A stretch of 15,746 nt of DNA. Origin: CAYLMG01 sp964464635. Lineage in GTDB: Bacteria; Planctomycetota; Phycisphaerae; Sedimentisphaerales; Anaerobacaceae. The stretch lies in the NCBI GenBank assembly GCA_964464635.1, contig CAYXGT010000067.1:1-15746 (forward strand). Reading direction: 5' to 3'. This document shows positions 7,629 to 14,488 of this stretch, piece by piece (positions within the stretch are counted from its first letter, which is position 1; every line of letters begins with the position of its first letter). A program made the position numbers and the translations under genes. The notes beneath the pieces were generated by a model. It had not been told where the DNA came from. It did not search any database and saw only the letters and a program-made list of their open reading frames with translations.

Positions 7629-8195
7629 ATGAAGGAGCTATTTACCACCGGGGAAGCTGCTGATGTTTGCGGAGTCAGCCAGCAGACCATTATCAGATGT
7701 TTCGATTGCGGAAGAGTGGAGGGTTTTCGTGTGCCAGGCTCAAAATTCCGCAGAATCCCACGCCAGAGCCTTGTCAGGTTTATGAAAGAAAATAGTATTC
7801 CGCTTGATAAGCTTGACTCCGGCAAAAGGAAAATTCTCATTGTTGACGACGATGCCGAGATTGTCGAGCTTATGGTCGATGTCCTTGTCCGCGACGGCAG
7901 GTTCGAGGTCAGAACCGCAGCAAGCGGTTATGAGGCCGGCATGCAAACTCAGCAGTTTCATCCCGACCTTATACTGCTGGACTATATGCTCCCCGATGTC
8001 AACGGTAATGTCGTCTGTCACACAATAAAGAAAAATCCTGAGTTTGAGGACATCAAGATTATTATCGTCAGCGGCGTAATAAAGCAGGATGAAATCGACC
8101 ACCTGCTCAAATCTGGTGCGGAAGATTTTATCAGAAAACCCTTCAACATAGGCGAGCTTACATCCAGAATCAGCGAGGTTCTTCAGCTCAAATAA
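7629..8195 (+). CDS. response regulator with N-terminal excisionase/MerR-like HTH and C-terminal receiver domain
   Basis: Residues 1-58 form an excisionase-family helix-turn-helix: FTTGEAADVCGVSQQTIIR, then FRVPGSKFRRIPRQSLVRFM. Residues 67-188 form a complete receiver: acidic pocket Asp73-Asp74-Asp75, phosphoacceptor Asp118 in LILLDYMLPD, Ser148 at the conserved Ser/Thr switch position, and Lys170-Pro171. Most DNA-binding response regulators place the receiver first; here the order is reversed. The HTH should bind DNA (perhaps bent or dyad sites, as in MerR/Xis relatives) and phosphorylation by a histidine kinase should control it. The kinase gene starts 68 bp downstream on the same strand and is the natural partner. 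AGAGAGGGA lies about 9 nt before ATG. Target genes are not known. Confidence 0.88.
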   Translation: MKELFTTGEAADVCGVSQQTIIRCFDCGRVEGFRVPGSKFRRIPRQSLVRFMKENSIPLDKLDSGKRKILIVDDDAEIVELMVDVLVRDGRFEVRTAASGYEAGMQTQQFHPDLILLDYMLPDVNGNVVCHTIKKNPEFEDIKIIIVSGVIKQDEIDHLLKSGAEDFIRKPFNIGELTSRISEVLQLK

Positions 8196-8263
8196 AGAAT
8201 GTTTGTAGTCGATGGCAGAAAATTTAGAAACTGCGATAGCTTTCCATAAGAGGGTGAAACTAA

Positions 8264-10528
8264 ATGCCGGACAAACCCGCTGACACAACAGTCGCTCGAC
8301 AGGTCGAACTTGCTGTTTGCCGGCTCAGCTCGCTATCGGCCTTACCTCCAATTGCCGATTTGTTTCTTTCCAGACTGAACGACTATCAGCTTACACCCAC
8401 AGGCTTAATCGAACTCATAGAGGCTGAACCGGCATACACAGCAAAATTGCTTTCGTTATTACATCAACAAGCTCTATCCGGCAAAGAAAACTTACGTACA
8501 ATCAATCAGGTATTGGAAAAGCTGCCTTTGAGAATTATTCGTGACGCCTTATTATCTGTTAATATCTATTCAGTTTCAGAATCAAATCCCGAAAGGCTCC
8601 GGCTTAGAGAGCAGCTTACCCGTCACAGTATTGCCGTCGGATGTTGCGCCGAACAGATAGCTGAAATCGCTTCACCTCATATCGAGCCGTCACTGGCTTA
8701 TTCAGCCGGCCTTCTGCACGACCTCGGCAAACTGGCTCTCGACGAGGCTATGCCGAGAAGTTTTATCAGGCTCATAGAGCAGGCAAAGACGGAAGGTGCT
8801 TGTATTCGTGATATTGAGCGCAAAAACTTCGGCATCGACCACACAATCCTCGGAAAAAGACTGGCTCGCAGGTGGCATCTGCCTGAGCAAATTGCCCTGA
8901 CCTGCTGGCTTCATCATTCCGGTACAGCCGCAATTTATGAAAGTATGCCCGAAGCTGAAATTGCACCTGTTGTGCAGCTTGCTGACATAATCGCCAGACA
9001 GTGCGATATCGGCTGTTCCGGAAGTTACGATTCGCCGACTCTGCCGCCGCAGATTATTAGTATGCTGGGAATAAGCAACGCACAATTAGAGCAAATCAGA
9101 CAGAACCTCCCCGATACTGTTGCACAAAGAAGCGAATTTGCCGCTCTTGTCTCGAAAGGCTCTGTTAGTAAAGACTCTAAGGCATTTCACACAACTGCAG
9201 TCCGGCTCGCAGAAGAAAATACACAGCTTTCCGAACAAAACAGTCAGTTGAAAATCGACTCGAACAGTATGAAATTTATAACAGAATTTCTTTCAAAAGT
9301 CAGCCCGACAGATGGAACTACTGAAGTTGCTGAAGTTTTCGCCTGTATGTGGCAAAAGTTCTATCAGACCGGCCTGGTCTGCTTATATCTGGTCCCTGAG
9401 AAAAATTCTAAAACGCTTGAAGCTGTTATTGTCGAAGAAACATCAAAGGCAAGCTCTTGCTTATTGACCCTGCCGAATGAAGTTCTTGCGGTTCCAAAAT
9501 CGATAAACCGGGATTTCGGGATTTTTGATGCTTATGACGGCCTTGATTGGCTGTTCAAGCAATTGAGTGCGAAGTTTGATTTAAGCAGAACTATCGCGCT
9601 GCCGCTATTTTCAGGCCCGAAAGTAATTGCTATGCTCATCTTCGAGCTTCGTCACCCCACACGAAAATCACTTCTTCTGGATAGATTCAAGACCGTCGCT
9701 TTAACAGCCGGCACAATTCTCGGTTTGGCTGTTGCTCATCAAAAGCAACGGGATTACGCCGAAAAATTTGCCGATTTTGCCGTCCCGCAATCCAAGAAGA
9801 AGAAAAACGATAAAATTTCAGCACCAGAAAAACCTGATGAAAGCTCAGCCGGTGCAGATAACACGCTCGATGCCCTGGCAGAAATGGCCGCCGGTGCTGC
9901 ACACGAGCTGAACAATCCTCTTTCCGTAATTTCAGGCAGGGCTCAGCTACTTGCTGACAGCGAAGACGATGAGGAAAAGAAAAAAATCCTAATCCAAATC
10001 CAAAGCAACGCTCACCAGATAAGTCAATTGACCGAAGATTTATTGAGCTTTGCCCAGCCTCGCCAGCCAAAGTTAAGGAAGGCCAACGTTGGACAGATAA
10101 TCGAGCAGGCGGTTAAATCAACAGCTGACAAACTAAAAACTCAAACAGGCAATGTTAAAATTGAGGTGGCTGAAGACGTTAAGGACGTTGTTGTGGATTC
10201 GGCGCAGACCGTCACTGCCCTTGCTAATATTATCTGCAATTCTTTCGAGTCGTATATCAGCAAAACCGGTCCTATAAACGTTACTGCCTTGACATCCGCC
10301 CCGAACGGCCGCGTTTGCATTACAATCAGCGACCTTGGCTGCGGTATGGACTCCGAGACCGTTCGCAAAGCTGTTTTCCCCTTTTTCTCAGCAAAACCGG
10401 CAGGCCGGAAAAGAGGAATGGGCCTGTCCATAGCTGAGCGCCTGATACATTGCAATGGCGGCTCAATGGCCATATCAAGCAGACCGGCTGAGGGAACAAT
10501 CGTAACTGTTTACCTGCCAAGCGGATAG
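8264..10528 (+). CDS. HDOD / GAF-like / histidine kinase fusion protein
   Basis: The 754-residue soluble protein has three parts. Residues 15-250 are an HDOD domain (SALPPIADLFLSRL at the start, AGLLHDLGKLAL in the middle). Its metal-type residues look intact: His121, His152-Asp153, His193, His217-His218, Asp241. Residues about 310-335 are a short coiled coil and 340-495 a GAF-like domain. After a Lys/Pro/Glu-rich linker (505-535), residues 536-754 are a full kinase: H-box AAHELNNPLS with His547, N-box Asn655/Asn659, G1 DLGCGM (690-695), F-box VFPFFS and G2 GMGLSIAERL (718-727). No membrane segment or signal peptide is seen, so it senses inside the cell. It should phosphorylate Asp118 of the receiver protein encoded just upstream; this pairing is inferred from adjacency. 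GAGGGTGA lies about 6 nt before the ATG. Confidence 0.9.
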   Translation: MPDKPADTTVARQVELAVCRLSSLSALPPIADLFLSRLNDYQLTPTGLIELIEAEPAYTAKLLSLLHQQALSGKENLRTINQVLEKLPLRIIRDALLSVNIYSVSESNPERLRLREQLTRHSIAVGCCAEQIAEIASPHIEPSLAYSAGLLHDLGKLALDEAMPRSFIRLIEQAKTEGACIRDIERKNFGIDHTILGKRLARRWHLPEQIALTCWLHHSGTAAIYESMPEAEIAPVVQLADIIARQCDIGCSGSYDSPTLPPQIISMLGISNAQLEQIRQNLPDTVAQRSEFAALVSKGSVSKDSKAFHTTAVRLAEENTQLSEQNSQLKIDSNSMKFITEFLSKVSPTDGTTEVAEVFACMWQKFYQTGLVCLYLVPEKNSKTLEAVIVEETSKASSCLLTLPNEVLAVPKSINRDFGIFDAYDGLDWLFKQLSAKFDLSRTIALPLFSGPKVIAMLIFELRHPTRKSLLLDRFKTVALTAGTILGLAVAHQKQRDYAEKFADFAVPQSKKKKNDKISAPEKPDESSAGADNTLDALAEMAAGAAHELNNPLSVISGRAQLLADSEDDEEKKKILIQIQSNAHQISQLTEDLLSFAQPRQPKLRKANVGQIIEQAVKSTADKLKTQTGNVKIEVAEDVKDVVVDSAQTVTALANIICNSFESYISKTGPINVTALTSAPNGRVCITISDLGCGMDSETVRKAVFPFFSAKPAGRKRGMGLSIAERLIHCNGGSMAISSRPAEGTIVTVYLPSG

Positions 10529-10656
10529 ATAACTCCTCTAATATCAAAATGCCCCGATAACAACTAATCCAAAAAGGTATTAAAAAACCGCTGAAAAGAC
10601 CTTAGACATCCATTATTAGCCTGTTTTTTGCTAAATTTTACCCGGACTAATTCCGA

Positions 10657-10662
10657 TATAAT
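10657..10662 (+). promoter_or_regulatory. -10 element upstream of the STAS gene
   Basis: A perfect TATAAT lies about 50 nt upstream of ATG 10712. No clear -35 hexamer is present at 15-18 nt. Initiation near 10669 would exclude a longer reading of the gene from 10628, supporting the 10712 start. Confidence 0.4.
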
Positions 10663-10711
10663 AATGTTCTGGAGTTGCAAAGACATACTTCTTTTTAATC
10701 AGGGTGAGCAG

Positions 10712-11062
10712 ATGGAAATAGAAAAATTAACAGAAGATGTTATTTACGTCGTCCTGCCCCCTGAGCCAAGAATAAGAGAAAAGCTCAAAGAGCTTAATGA
10801 AATGGTCAGCAAAAATTGCGACTTTAATGTCGTAATTGATTTTTCGTACATAGAGGTACTGACGTCCATAACCATATCGAACCTGATTACGTTACAAAGT
10901 TGGCTCGATAAAAGCGGGTACAAACTTGTCTTATGCAAGGTTGCCGTAGTAACAAAGTGTATATTTGACGTAGCAGGTTTGGACAAGGTTTTCAAATTTA
11001 CGGCTGATAAATTCGATGCCCTCTCGGCTTTAAAACAGAGCGATCCCACCGCAGAAAGCTAA
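10712..11062 (+). CDS. single-domain STAS protein (anti-anti-sigma-factor-like)
   Basis: The 116-residue product fits one STAS domain. A variable N-terminal strand is followed by VVIDFSYIEVLTSITISNL (residues 40-58), the strand-loop-helix that holds the phosphorylatable Ser in SpoIIAA-type proteins (here Thr51/Ser52 occupy that place), then KLVLCKVAVVTKCIFDVAGL and KVFKF. The family usually binds an anti-sigma kinase and is switched by Ser phosphorylation; no anti-sigma kinase (SpoIIAB/RsbW type) or PP2C phosphatase gene is present here, so its partner lies elsewhere or it serves another complex. ATG 10712 was chosen because AGGGTGAG lies 4-11 nt upstream and the longer 144-residue version adds a non-family extension. 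It sits 183 bp after the kinase gene and probably has its own promoter. Confidence 0.8.
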   Translation: MEIEKLTEDVIYVVLPPEPRIREKLKELNEMVSKNCDFNVVIDFSYIEVLTSITISNLITLQSWLDKSGYKLVLCKVAVVTKCIFDVAGLDKVFKFTADKFDALSALKQSDPTAES

Positions 11063-11209
11063 AAACCAGCCCATTTTCACGCTTTTCTCCTCGTATATCA
11101 GTAGCTTACCCCTTTATAAGCCTCTTTTGCAGGATTCAGACCCTGGCGACGAAAATTAATGCAAATTCAACTACTGCAAAAATTTTCTTTTTTGTCAGGT
11201 ATTTTTTGC

Positions 11210-11239
11210 TTGACATACGGGTTCGCCTGCGCATAGAAT
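11210..11239 (+). promoter_or_regulatory. strong sigma70-type promoter of the secretin-like gene
   Basis: Perfect TTGACA (11210-11215) and TAGAAT (11234-11239, 5 of 6 matches) are separated by 18 nt. Initiation near 11246 gives a leader of about 33 nt with AGGGAG before the GTG start. This is the best-matching promoter in the window. Confidence 0.65.
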
Positions 11240-11278
11240 ATATCGAAATTTAGGGGTTGCTATTTAGGGAGAATAGTT

Positions 11279-12187
11279 GTGAAACAGCGCAATATTTGTA
11301 TCTCAATAACTATAATAATAATTCTTTTTTCCACATTAGGCTTCTGCGAACAGAAAGTATCCTCGACTGCTGACAAAAAAGCCCAGGAAAAGAAACCAGT
11401 CACTGCAAAAAAATCCACGCTTGGCAAAAGCACTAAACTCGACAATAACACCGCTCTCAAACTACTTGAACAAAATGTCAACCTGTCTGACTTGCGTTCT
11501 GATATGTCTTTCGGCCGGGCTATCGAAGTCCTGCGTAATTCAACAAAACCACCAGTGAGAATAGTAGTCCTCTGGGGACAACTGGAGCAAATAAATGTCG
11601 GGCCGGCCAGCCGAATCTCTATGGATGGTTTCTCCGAAATACGTTTACGAACTGGTTTGAAGATTTTGTTAGCCTCGGTTTCCAACGGGCAAAATCAATT
11701 AGACTATTGGACTACCGAGGGAGTAATCGTCATTGGCACAAAAGATGCCAAGCCTAAAACCCAAACAACACGCCTTTATAATGTTTGTGACCTGACTTCA
11801 CGTCCCGCCGAGTATTACGCCCTCGGCGCCGGGATTAACCAACAGCAGGGCAGGCAAATGGGAGCTGGCGCTTACGGGCAGGGGTTCGGACAAACCGGGT
11901 ATGGGGGCGGCGGTCGTGGGCAGGGATATGGCAGGACGGGAACGTACGGAGGAGGGGGAGGATATAGAAGTTTTGGTACAAGAACAATGGGCTTAAGAAG
12001 CAGTACCTCACTTTCAACTGGTGGCTGGGGTGGCCAGCCCTTTGGAGGCGGAGCCGGTGGTTTCGGCGGCTACAACCAGAGGGGTATGGGCGGTATGGGA
12101 TTCAACACTATCGATACTCAAATCAGACAGCAACAATTGTCTGGTCTTATAAAAAACACCATTGAGCCGGGCACCTGGAATCCATAA
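11279..12187 (+). CDS. exported secretin-like protein with Gly-rich insert, C-terminally short
   Basis: The 302-residue protein starts at GTG with AGGGAG about 8 nt upstream. A hydrophobic signal peptide (about 1-22; Ile-rich core) precedes a Lys-rich linker. Residues 60-170 match an STN/secretin-like module frequent in planctomycetes: SFGRAIEVLRNSTKPPVRIVV, SEIRLRTGLKILLASVS, LDYWTTEGVIVIGT, then a RLYNVCDLTSRP strand. Residues 184-275 are a low-complexity Gly/Gln/Arg/Tyr-rich stretch. The last segment, QLSGLIKNTIEPGTW, is the usual entry into a second beta unit, but the protein stops two residues later. Neither downstream alternative frame continues that unit, so this is a true short form or an old truncation rather than a single frameshift. 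It is probably periplasmic or surface-exposed; function unknown. Confidence 0.75.
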   Translation: MKQRNICISITIIIILFSTLGFCEQKVSSTADKKAQEKKPVTAKKSTLGKSTKLDNNTALKLLEQNVNLSDLRSDMSFGRAIEVLRNSTKPPVRIVVLWGQLEQINVGPASRISMDGFSEIRLRTGLKILLASVSNGQNQLDYWTTEGVIVIGTKDAKPKTQTTRLYNVCDLTSRPAEYYALGAGINQQQGRQMGAGAYGQGFGQTGYGGGGRGQGYGRTGTYGGGGGYRSFGTRTMGLRSSTSLSTGGWGGQPFGGGAGGFGGYNQRGMGGMGFNTIDTQIRQQQLSGLIKNTIEPGTWNP

Positions 12188-12201
12188 TCGAGAGAAAGCC
12201 G

Positions 12202-12241
12202 TTTTCAACTGAAAATCCCAGGGAAAATTCCACCATTTTCC
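12202..12241 (+). other. two small inverted repeats after the secretin-like gene
   Basis: TTTTCA (12202-12207) is followed after 2 nt by TGAAAA (12210-12215). GGAAAAT (12222-12228) is followed after 6 nt by ATTTTCC (12235-12241). Their position just past the stop suggests transcription termination, but there is no T-tract and the stems are AT-rich, so this is only a candidate. Confidence 0.25.
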
Positions 12242-12285
12242 GAAGAAAGGTCATTTCCTGCCTTAAAACAGCCGAAAAAACATAG

Positions 12286-12337
12286 TATCTTTTACTTTTT
12301 TATTAATTAACTCTATATCTTAAAAGAGAAAAAGATA
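12286..12337 (+). promoter_or_regulatory. possible promoter and dyad upstream of the small ERR-repeat gene
   Basis: TTTACT (12291-12296) and TATATC (12314-12319) are spaced by 17 nt, each a 4 of 6 match. The hexamer TATCTT occurs at 12286 and 12316, and its inverse AAGATA occurs at 12332-12337. The second copy and the inverse form a dyad around the expected start point, which could be an operator. The evidence is weak. Confidence 0.25.
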
Positions 12338-12393
12338 AATCGCGGAATAAAACCGCATTAAAAATCAGCTGCAAATTAGGGGAGTTTAATATC

Positions 12394-12600
12394 ATGACTG
12401 ATGAAATGGAGCAATTAGAACAGACAGATTCCTGCGAAGCAGTAGAAGAGCTTCAGGAACAGCAGGACGAGCAAGGCCAGCTCTGGGATGGAACAGAACG
12501 CCGCAACGGTGAAGACCGTCGCCAAAACGCCTGTTCGCATGATGAGCCGGATCACCGAAACGGCGAAGAGCGTCGAGAAGATACACCGGAACAGCAGTAA
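12394..12600 (+). CDS. small acidic protein with two RNGE(D/E)RR motifs
   Basis: The 68-residue product has no hydrophobic segment. Residues 1-30 are almost all Glu, Gln and Asp (LEQTDSCEAVEELQEQQ). Then come TERRNGEDRR (34-43) and HRNGEERRED (54-63). The two motifs are encoded by an imperfect direct repeat (12502-12521 and 12556-12575; 17 of 20 bases identical). Similar (D/E)RRxGxDRR motifs occur in many bacterial proteins, often beside signalling domains, but I know no assigned function. GGGGAG lies about 10 nt before the ATG, supporting expression. Its high charge suggests a small adaptor or nucleic-acid/protein-binding peptide; this is a guess. Confidence 0.65.
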   Translation: MTDEMEQLEQTDSCEAVEELQEQQDEQGQLWDGTERRNGEDRRQNACSHDEPDHRNGEERREDTPEQQ

Positions 12601-12980
12601 TCCTGCCGAATCGCTGATTCCGAGGGGGGGGGTAAGGTAACAGAGCATCTTTATCTATAACAGTCGCGCAGAAAAGCTTTTAAATCACTTTTCAACAAAA
12701 AAACTCTAACGAAGTCTAAAACCATTCCTGCAGCCGATTACCTGCGGCTCATCAGGAAAAACCAACAAAAACGTAAACATTCCGAACAAATGCTATCAAG
12801 GGTTAAATTTATTAAGTTAAAACACCAGGAATTTACCCCGTTTTTGGTTGATTGTAAGACAGAATAAGTATATAAATATGTTGAGCCCAAACAGCTGATA
12901 TTGTGATTTTCTGATAAAGCTGAAAACATTGTGGAATGATAATGGAATATAATACTCAAGTTAATTTGGAGGACTAAGGA
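12601..12980. other. 380-bp intergenic region with a G9 tract and a hairpin
   Basis: Nothing in it looks coding. It holds a run of nine G (12624-12632) soon after the stop of the small gene. It also holds a compound hairpin: TTCCTG (12725-12730) and AGCCG (12732-12736) pair with CGGCT (12745-12749) and CAGGAA (12753-12758) around an 8-nt loop. Near the right end there is a -10 element for the next gene. The rest is AT-rich and unremarkable. Confidence 0.6.
12948..12953 (+). promoter_or_regulatory. -10 element upstream of the first paralogue gene
   Basis: A perfect TATAAT lies 28 nt before the ATG at 12981; initiation would be near 12960, just before the GGAGGA site at about 12968. No good -35 hexamer is seen, so an activator or another sigma factor may be needed if this is the promoter. 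Confidence 0.4.
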
Positions 12981-13376
12981 ATGAATTGGGGCACCGTAAA
13001 AAAGAATGATACCAAAAAATCTTCTGACAAAGTTGTTGAGCTGCACCCTTCAGGCAACGCCTCTTCCGGAGCGACAGCCGTGAAAACAAAACCAGCAGCA
13101 ACCAAGGCAAGAGGTGAAGACCTCGATAGCGGCATGGAACTTCTGGAACTGGACTTTCTATTGAGCATCATAGAAAATACCGACGGAGATGATAAGTACG
13201 AAGTCACTATGCGTAAGCTCTGTTTTAAAGAAGTTATTCGCAGAGACCAGCAAAATGAAATTGACAGCCAAGCTGTAAGAGCTTACGCACTAAATGAGAA
13301 CAATCTATACGGCAAGGGCATCCAGTGCGAGGCAATGAAAGAACTATCGGTTCGTACCGAACAAAATATTAAATAG
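12981..13376 (+). CDS. hypothetical protein, soluble member of a paralogous pair
   Basis: The 131-residue protein has a disordered Lys/Ser/Ala-rich N-terminus (1-48) and a compact, probably all-helical domain (51-128) that begins GMELLELDFLLSIIENT and includes FKEVIRR, AYALNENNLY, IQCEAMKELSVRTE. The same domain ends the product of the next gene; by eye about 40 of 79 aligned residues are identical, while the N-termini are unrelated. I do not recognise the family. There is no signal peptide or membrane span. The start has GGAGGA about 8 nt upstream and is not in doubt. The gene is 605 bp away from the membrane-anchored version's domain, so a duplication with change of anchor is likely. Confidence 0.72.
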   Translation: MNWGTVKKNDTKKSSDKVVELHPSGNASSGATAVKTKPAATKARGEDLDSGMELLELDFLLSIIENTDGDDKYEVTMRKLCFKEVIRRDQQNEIDSQAVRAYALNENNLYGKGIQCEAMKELSVRTEQNIK

Positions 13377-13403
13377 AGATTTAACAAGCAGGATATAAGG
13401 CAG

Positions 13404-13465
13404 CCCGACTTTGCCAAAGCGATTTTTTTGATAAAGTTCGCTTTGCCTGTCGGGGTATCACAGGC
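13404..13465 (+). other. strong intergenic hairpin with a mutually exclusive alternative
   Basis: CCCGAC (13404-13409) pairs with GTCGGG (13449-13454), and inside it CAAAGCGA (13415-13422) pairs with TCGCTTTG (13438-13445) around a 15-nt loop starting with seven T. The right arm can instead pair downstream: GCCTGT (13445-13450) with ACAGGC (13460-13465), which would break the outer stem. No T-tract follows on the plus strand, so a simple terminator is unlikely; an attenuator-like switch or RNA-processing site is possible. Confidence 0.5.
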
Positions 13466-13526
13466 GGGACAAGGATGTTTGTTTCTGGTATCAGAATTCG
13501 TAATAACAAGCTGGCAGAACTAAACG

Positions 13527-14147
13527 ATGGGGACTTTTTTAGTACAAGCAGTTGCATCTGCTTATAGTAACGATGGAGAGACTATTTGGGTTACTATGCT
13601 GGTTCTTGTCGTAATTGCCGCTGGAGCAGGAGTTTGGAGTTTCGTAAAAAAGAAACCGGGTAGAATAGACGAACAGCAGGACGATTTCGCTTATTATAGT
13701 TCCTCCCCTGAAACCGGACTCCATCAATGGAAACTACCTTTACAACAACAAGAGGCAATCGAAACACCCGAAAAGCACTTTGCCGTCACGACATCAACAA
13801 AATCCTCTTCTGATTTAGAGACCGCCCTGGCAAGAACCCCCATAAGCCGGAAAAAAGGCGCCGCTGATAGAAAGCAGCCGGACCAGAAGGGGGGCATGGA
13901 ATTGTTAGACCTGAATTTCTTATTAAAAGCCGTCAGTGATACCGGGCATAACAGCAAAGCAGATATTACAATGCATAAGCTCATCTTCAAAGAGCTTATC
14001 CGCCGCGAAAAGCTCGGTGAAATTGAAAGCAAGGTCCTCAAAGAGTACGCGCTTAATAAAGGCAGTCTCTACTCCAGGGACGTCCAGTGTGAAGCGATTA
14101 AGGAGCTGGCCTCGAGAACAGAGCGGGGCTCTGATACAAATTGCTGA
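13527..14147 (+). CDS. hypothetical membrane-anchored member of the paralogous pair
   Basis: The 206-residue protein has a short polar N-terminus, one membrane span (about 20-40, MLVLVVIAAGAGVWSFV) followed by KKKPGR, which predicts a cytoplasmic C-terminal side. A long polar linker (45-122) leads to the shared domain (123-200): GMELLDLNFLLKAV, FKELIRREKLGEIES, EYALNKGSLY, VQCEAIKELASRTE. No known family is recognised. The start ATG 13527 has only a weak GGCAG-like site upstream, and an internal ATG (13596) would delete part of the membrane span, so 13527 is preferred. It follows its soluble paralogue by 150 bp containing a strong hairpin. Confidence 0.7.
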   Translation: MGTFLVQAVASAYSNDGETIWVTMLVLVVIAAGAGVWSFVKKKPGRIDEQQDDFAYYSSSPETGLHQWKLPLQQQEAIETPEKHFAVTTSTKSSSDLETALARTPISRKKGAADRKQPDQKGGMELLDLNFLLKAVSDTGHNSKADITMHKLIFKELIRREKLGEIESKVLKEYALNKGSLYSRDVQCEAIKELASRTERGSDTNC

Positions 14148-14488
14148 GCCAGAGCGTCTGAATTTTGCTCCGCCTTAAATCTCCCCCAGTGACTATTATA
14201 ACCAAAAACGATTCGTCTCGTTTCCAAAATACTCCCAGATGCTTCGTAGAAGTGAATATGGCAGCTAACAAGTCCGAAAATACAGTTAAATCAATTTATT
14301 TTATTTTCCCATCAGCATGGTGCCGCCTAAACGTTATCCCTCTCGAACTGACTGCATTAAATATCTGTTATTTATAGGGCTACCTCAAATAGCTTTTTAA
14401 ACCTCTTTGTTCTTAAAGCACATCCGGATTTCAGCCGAATCTAAAACCGCCTCAGCTTTTTAAAACAAATTAGTGAAAATAAGGATTT
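14148..14488. other. 341-bp intergenic region
   Basis: No gene was found. A weak dyad, GCTCTG (14128-14133) with CAGAGC (14150-14155), spans the stop of the preceding gene and might act as a poor terminator, with TTTT seven nt beyond it. An open stretch of about 70 codons from a TTG at 14165 has no ribosome binding site and composition unlike its neighbours. No convincing promoter hexamers were seen before 14489. Confidence 0.5.

Noticed and set aside
8199..8249. A 16-codon leader peptide between the receiver and kinase genes
   Set aside because: There is no convincing ribosome binding site and no attenuator-like structure or biased codon run.
7740..8288. A long minus-strand open frame opposite the receiver gene
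   Set aside because: It lies wholly against a clear HTH-receiver coding region, has no recognisable motif or ribosome binding site, and is explained by codon composition of the real gene.
10628..10711. A 28-residue N-terminal extension of the STAS protein
   Set aside because: The extension contains the likely TATAAT element, does not look like STAS sequence, and ATG 10712 has a good AGGGTGAG site.
12342..12356. GCGG/CCGC mini-hairpin as a terminator
   Set aside because: Four base pairs and no T-tract; it lies in the leader of the small acidic gene, so termination there would make little sense.
12415..12648. Minus-strand open frame opposite the small acidic gene
   Set aside because: The plus-strand frame has a good ribosome binding site and a repeated protein motif; the reverse frame reads as an artefact of its Glu/Gln-rich codons.
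49..14249. Shared 12-mer ATGCTTCGTAGA near base 49 and near base 14238
   Set aside because: Several 12-mer matches are expected by chance in a window of this size, and the flanks do not extend the match.
14165..14377. A 70-codon open stretch in the spacer before the GAF-like gene
   Set aside because: It needs a TTG start without a ribosome binding site, and its composition is not protein-like compared with neighbours.
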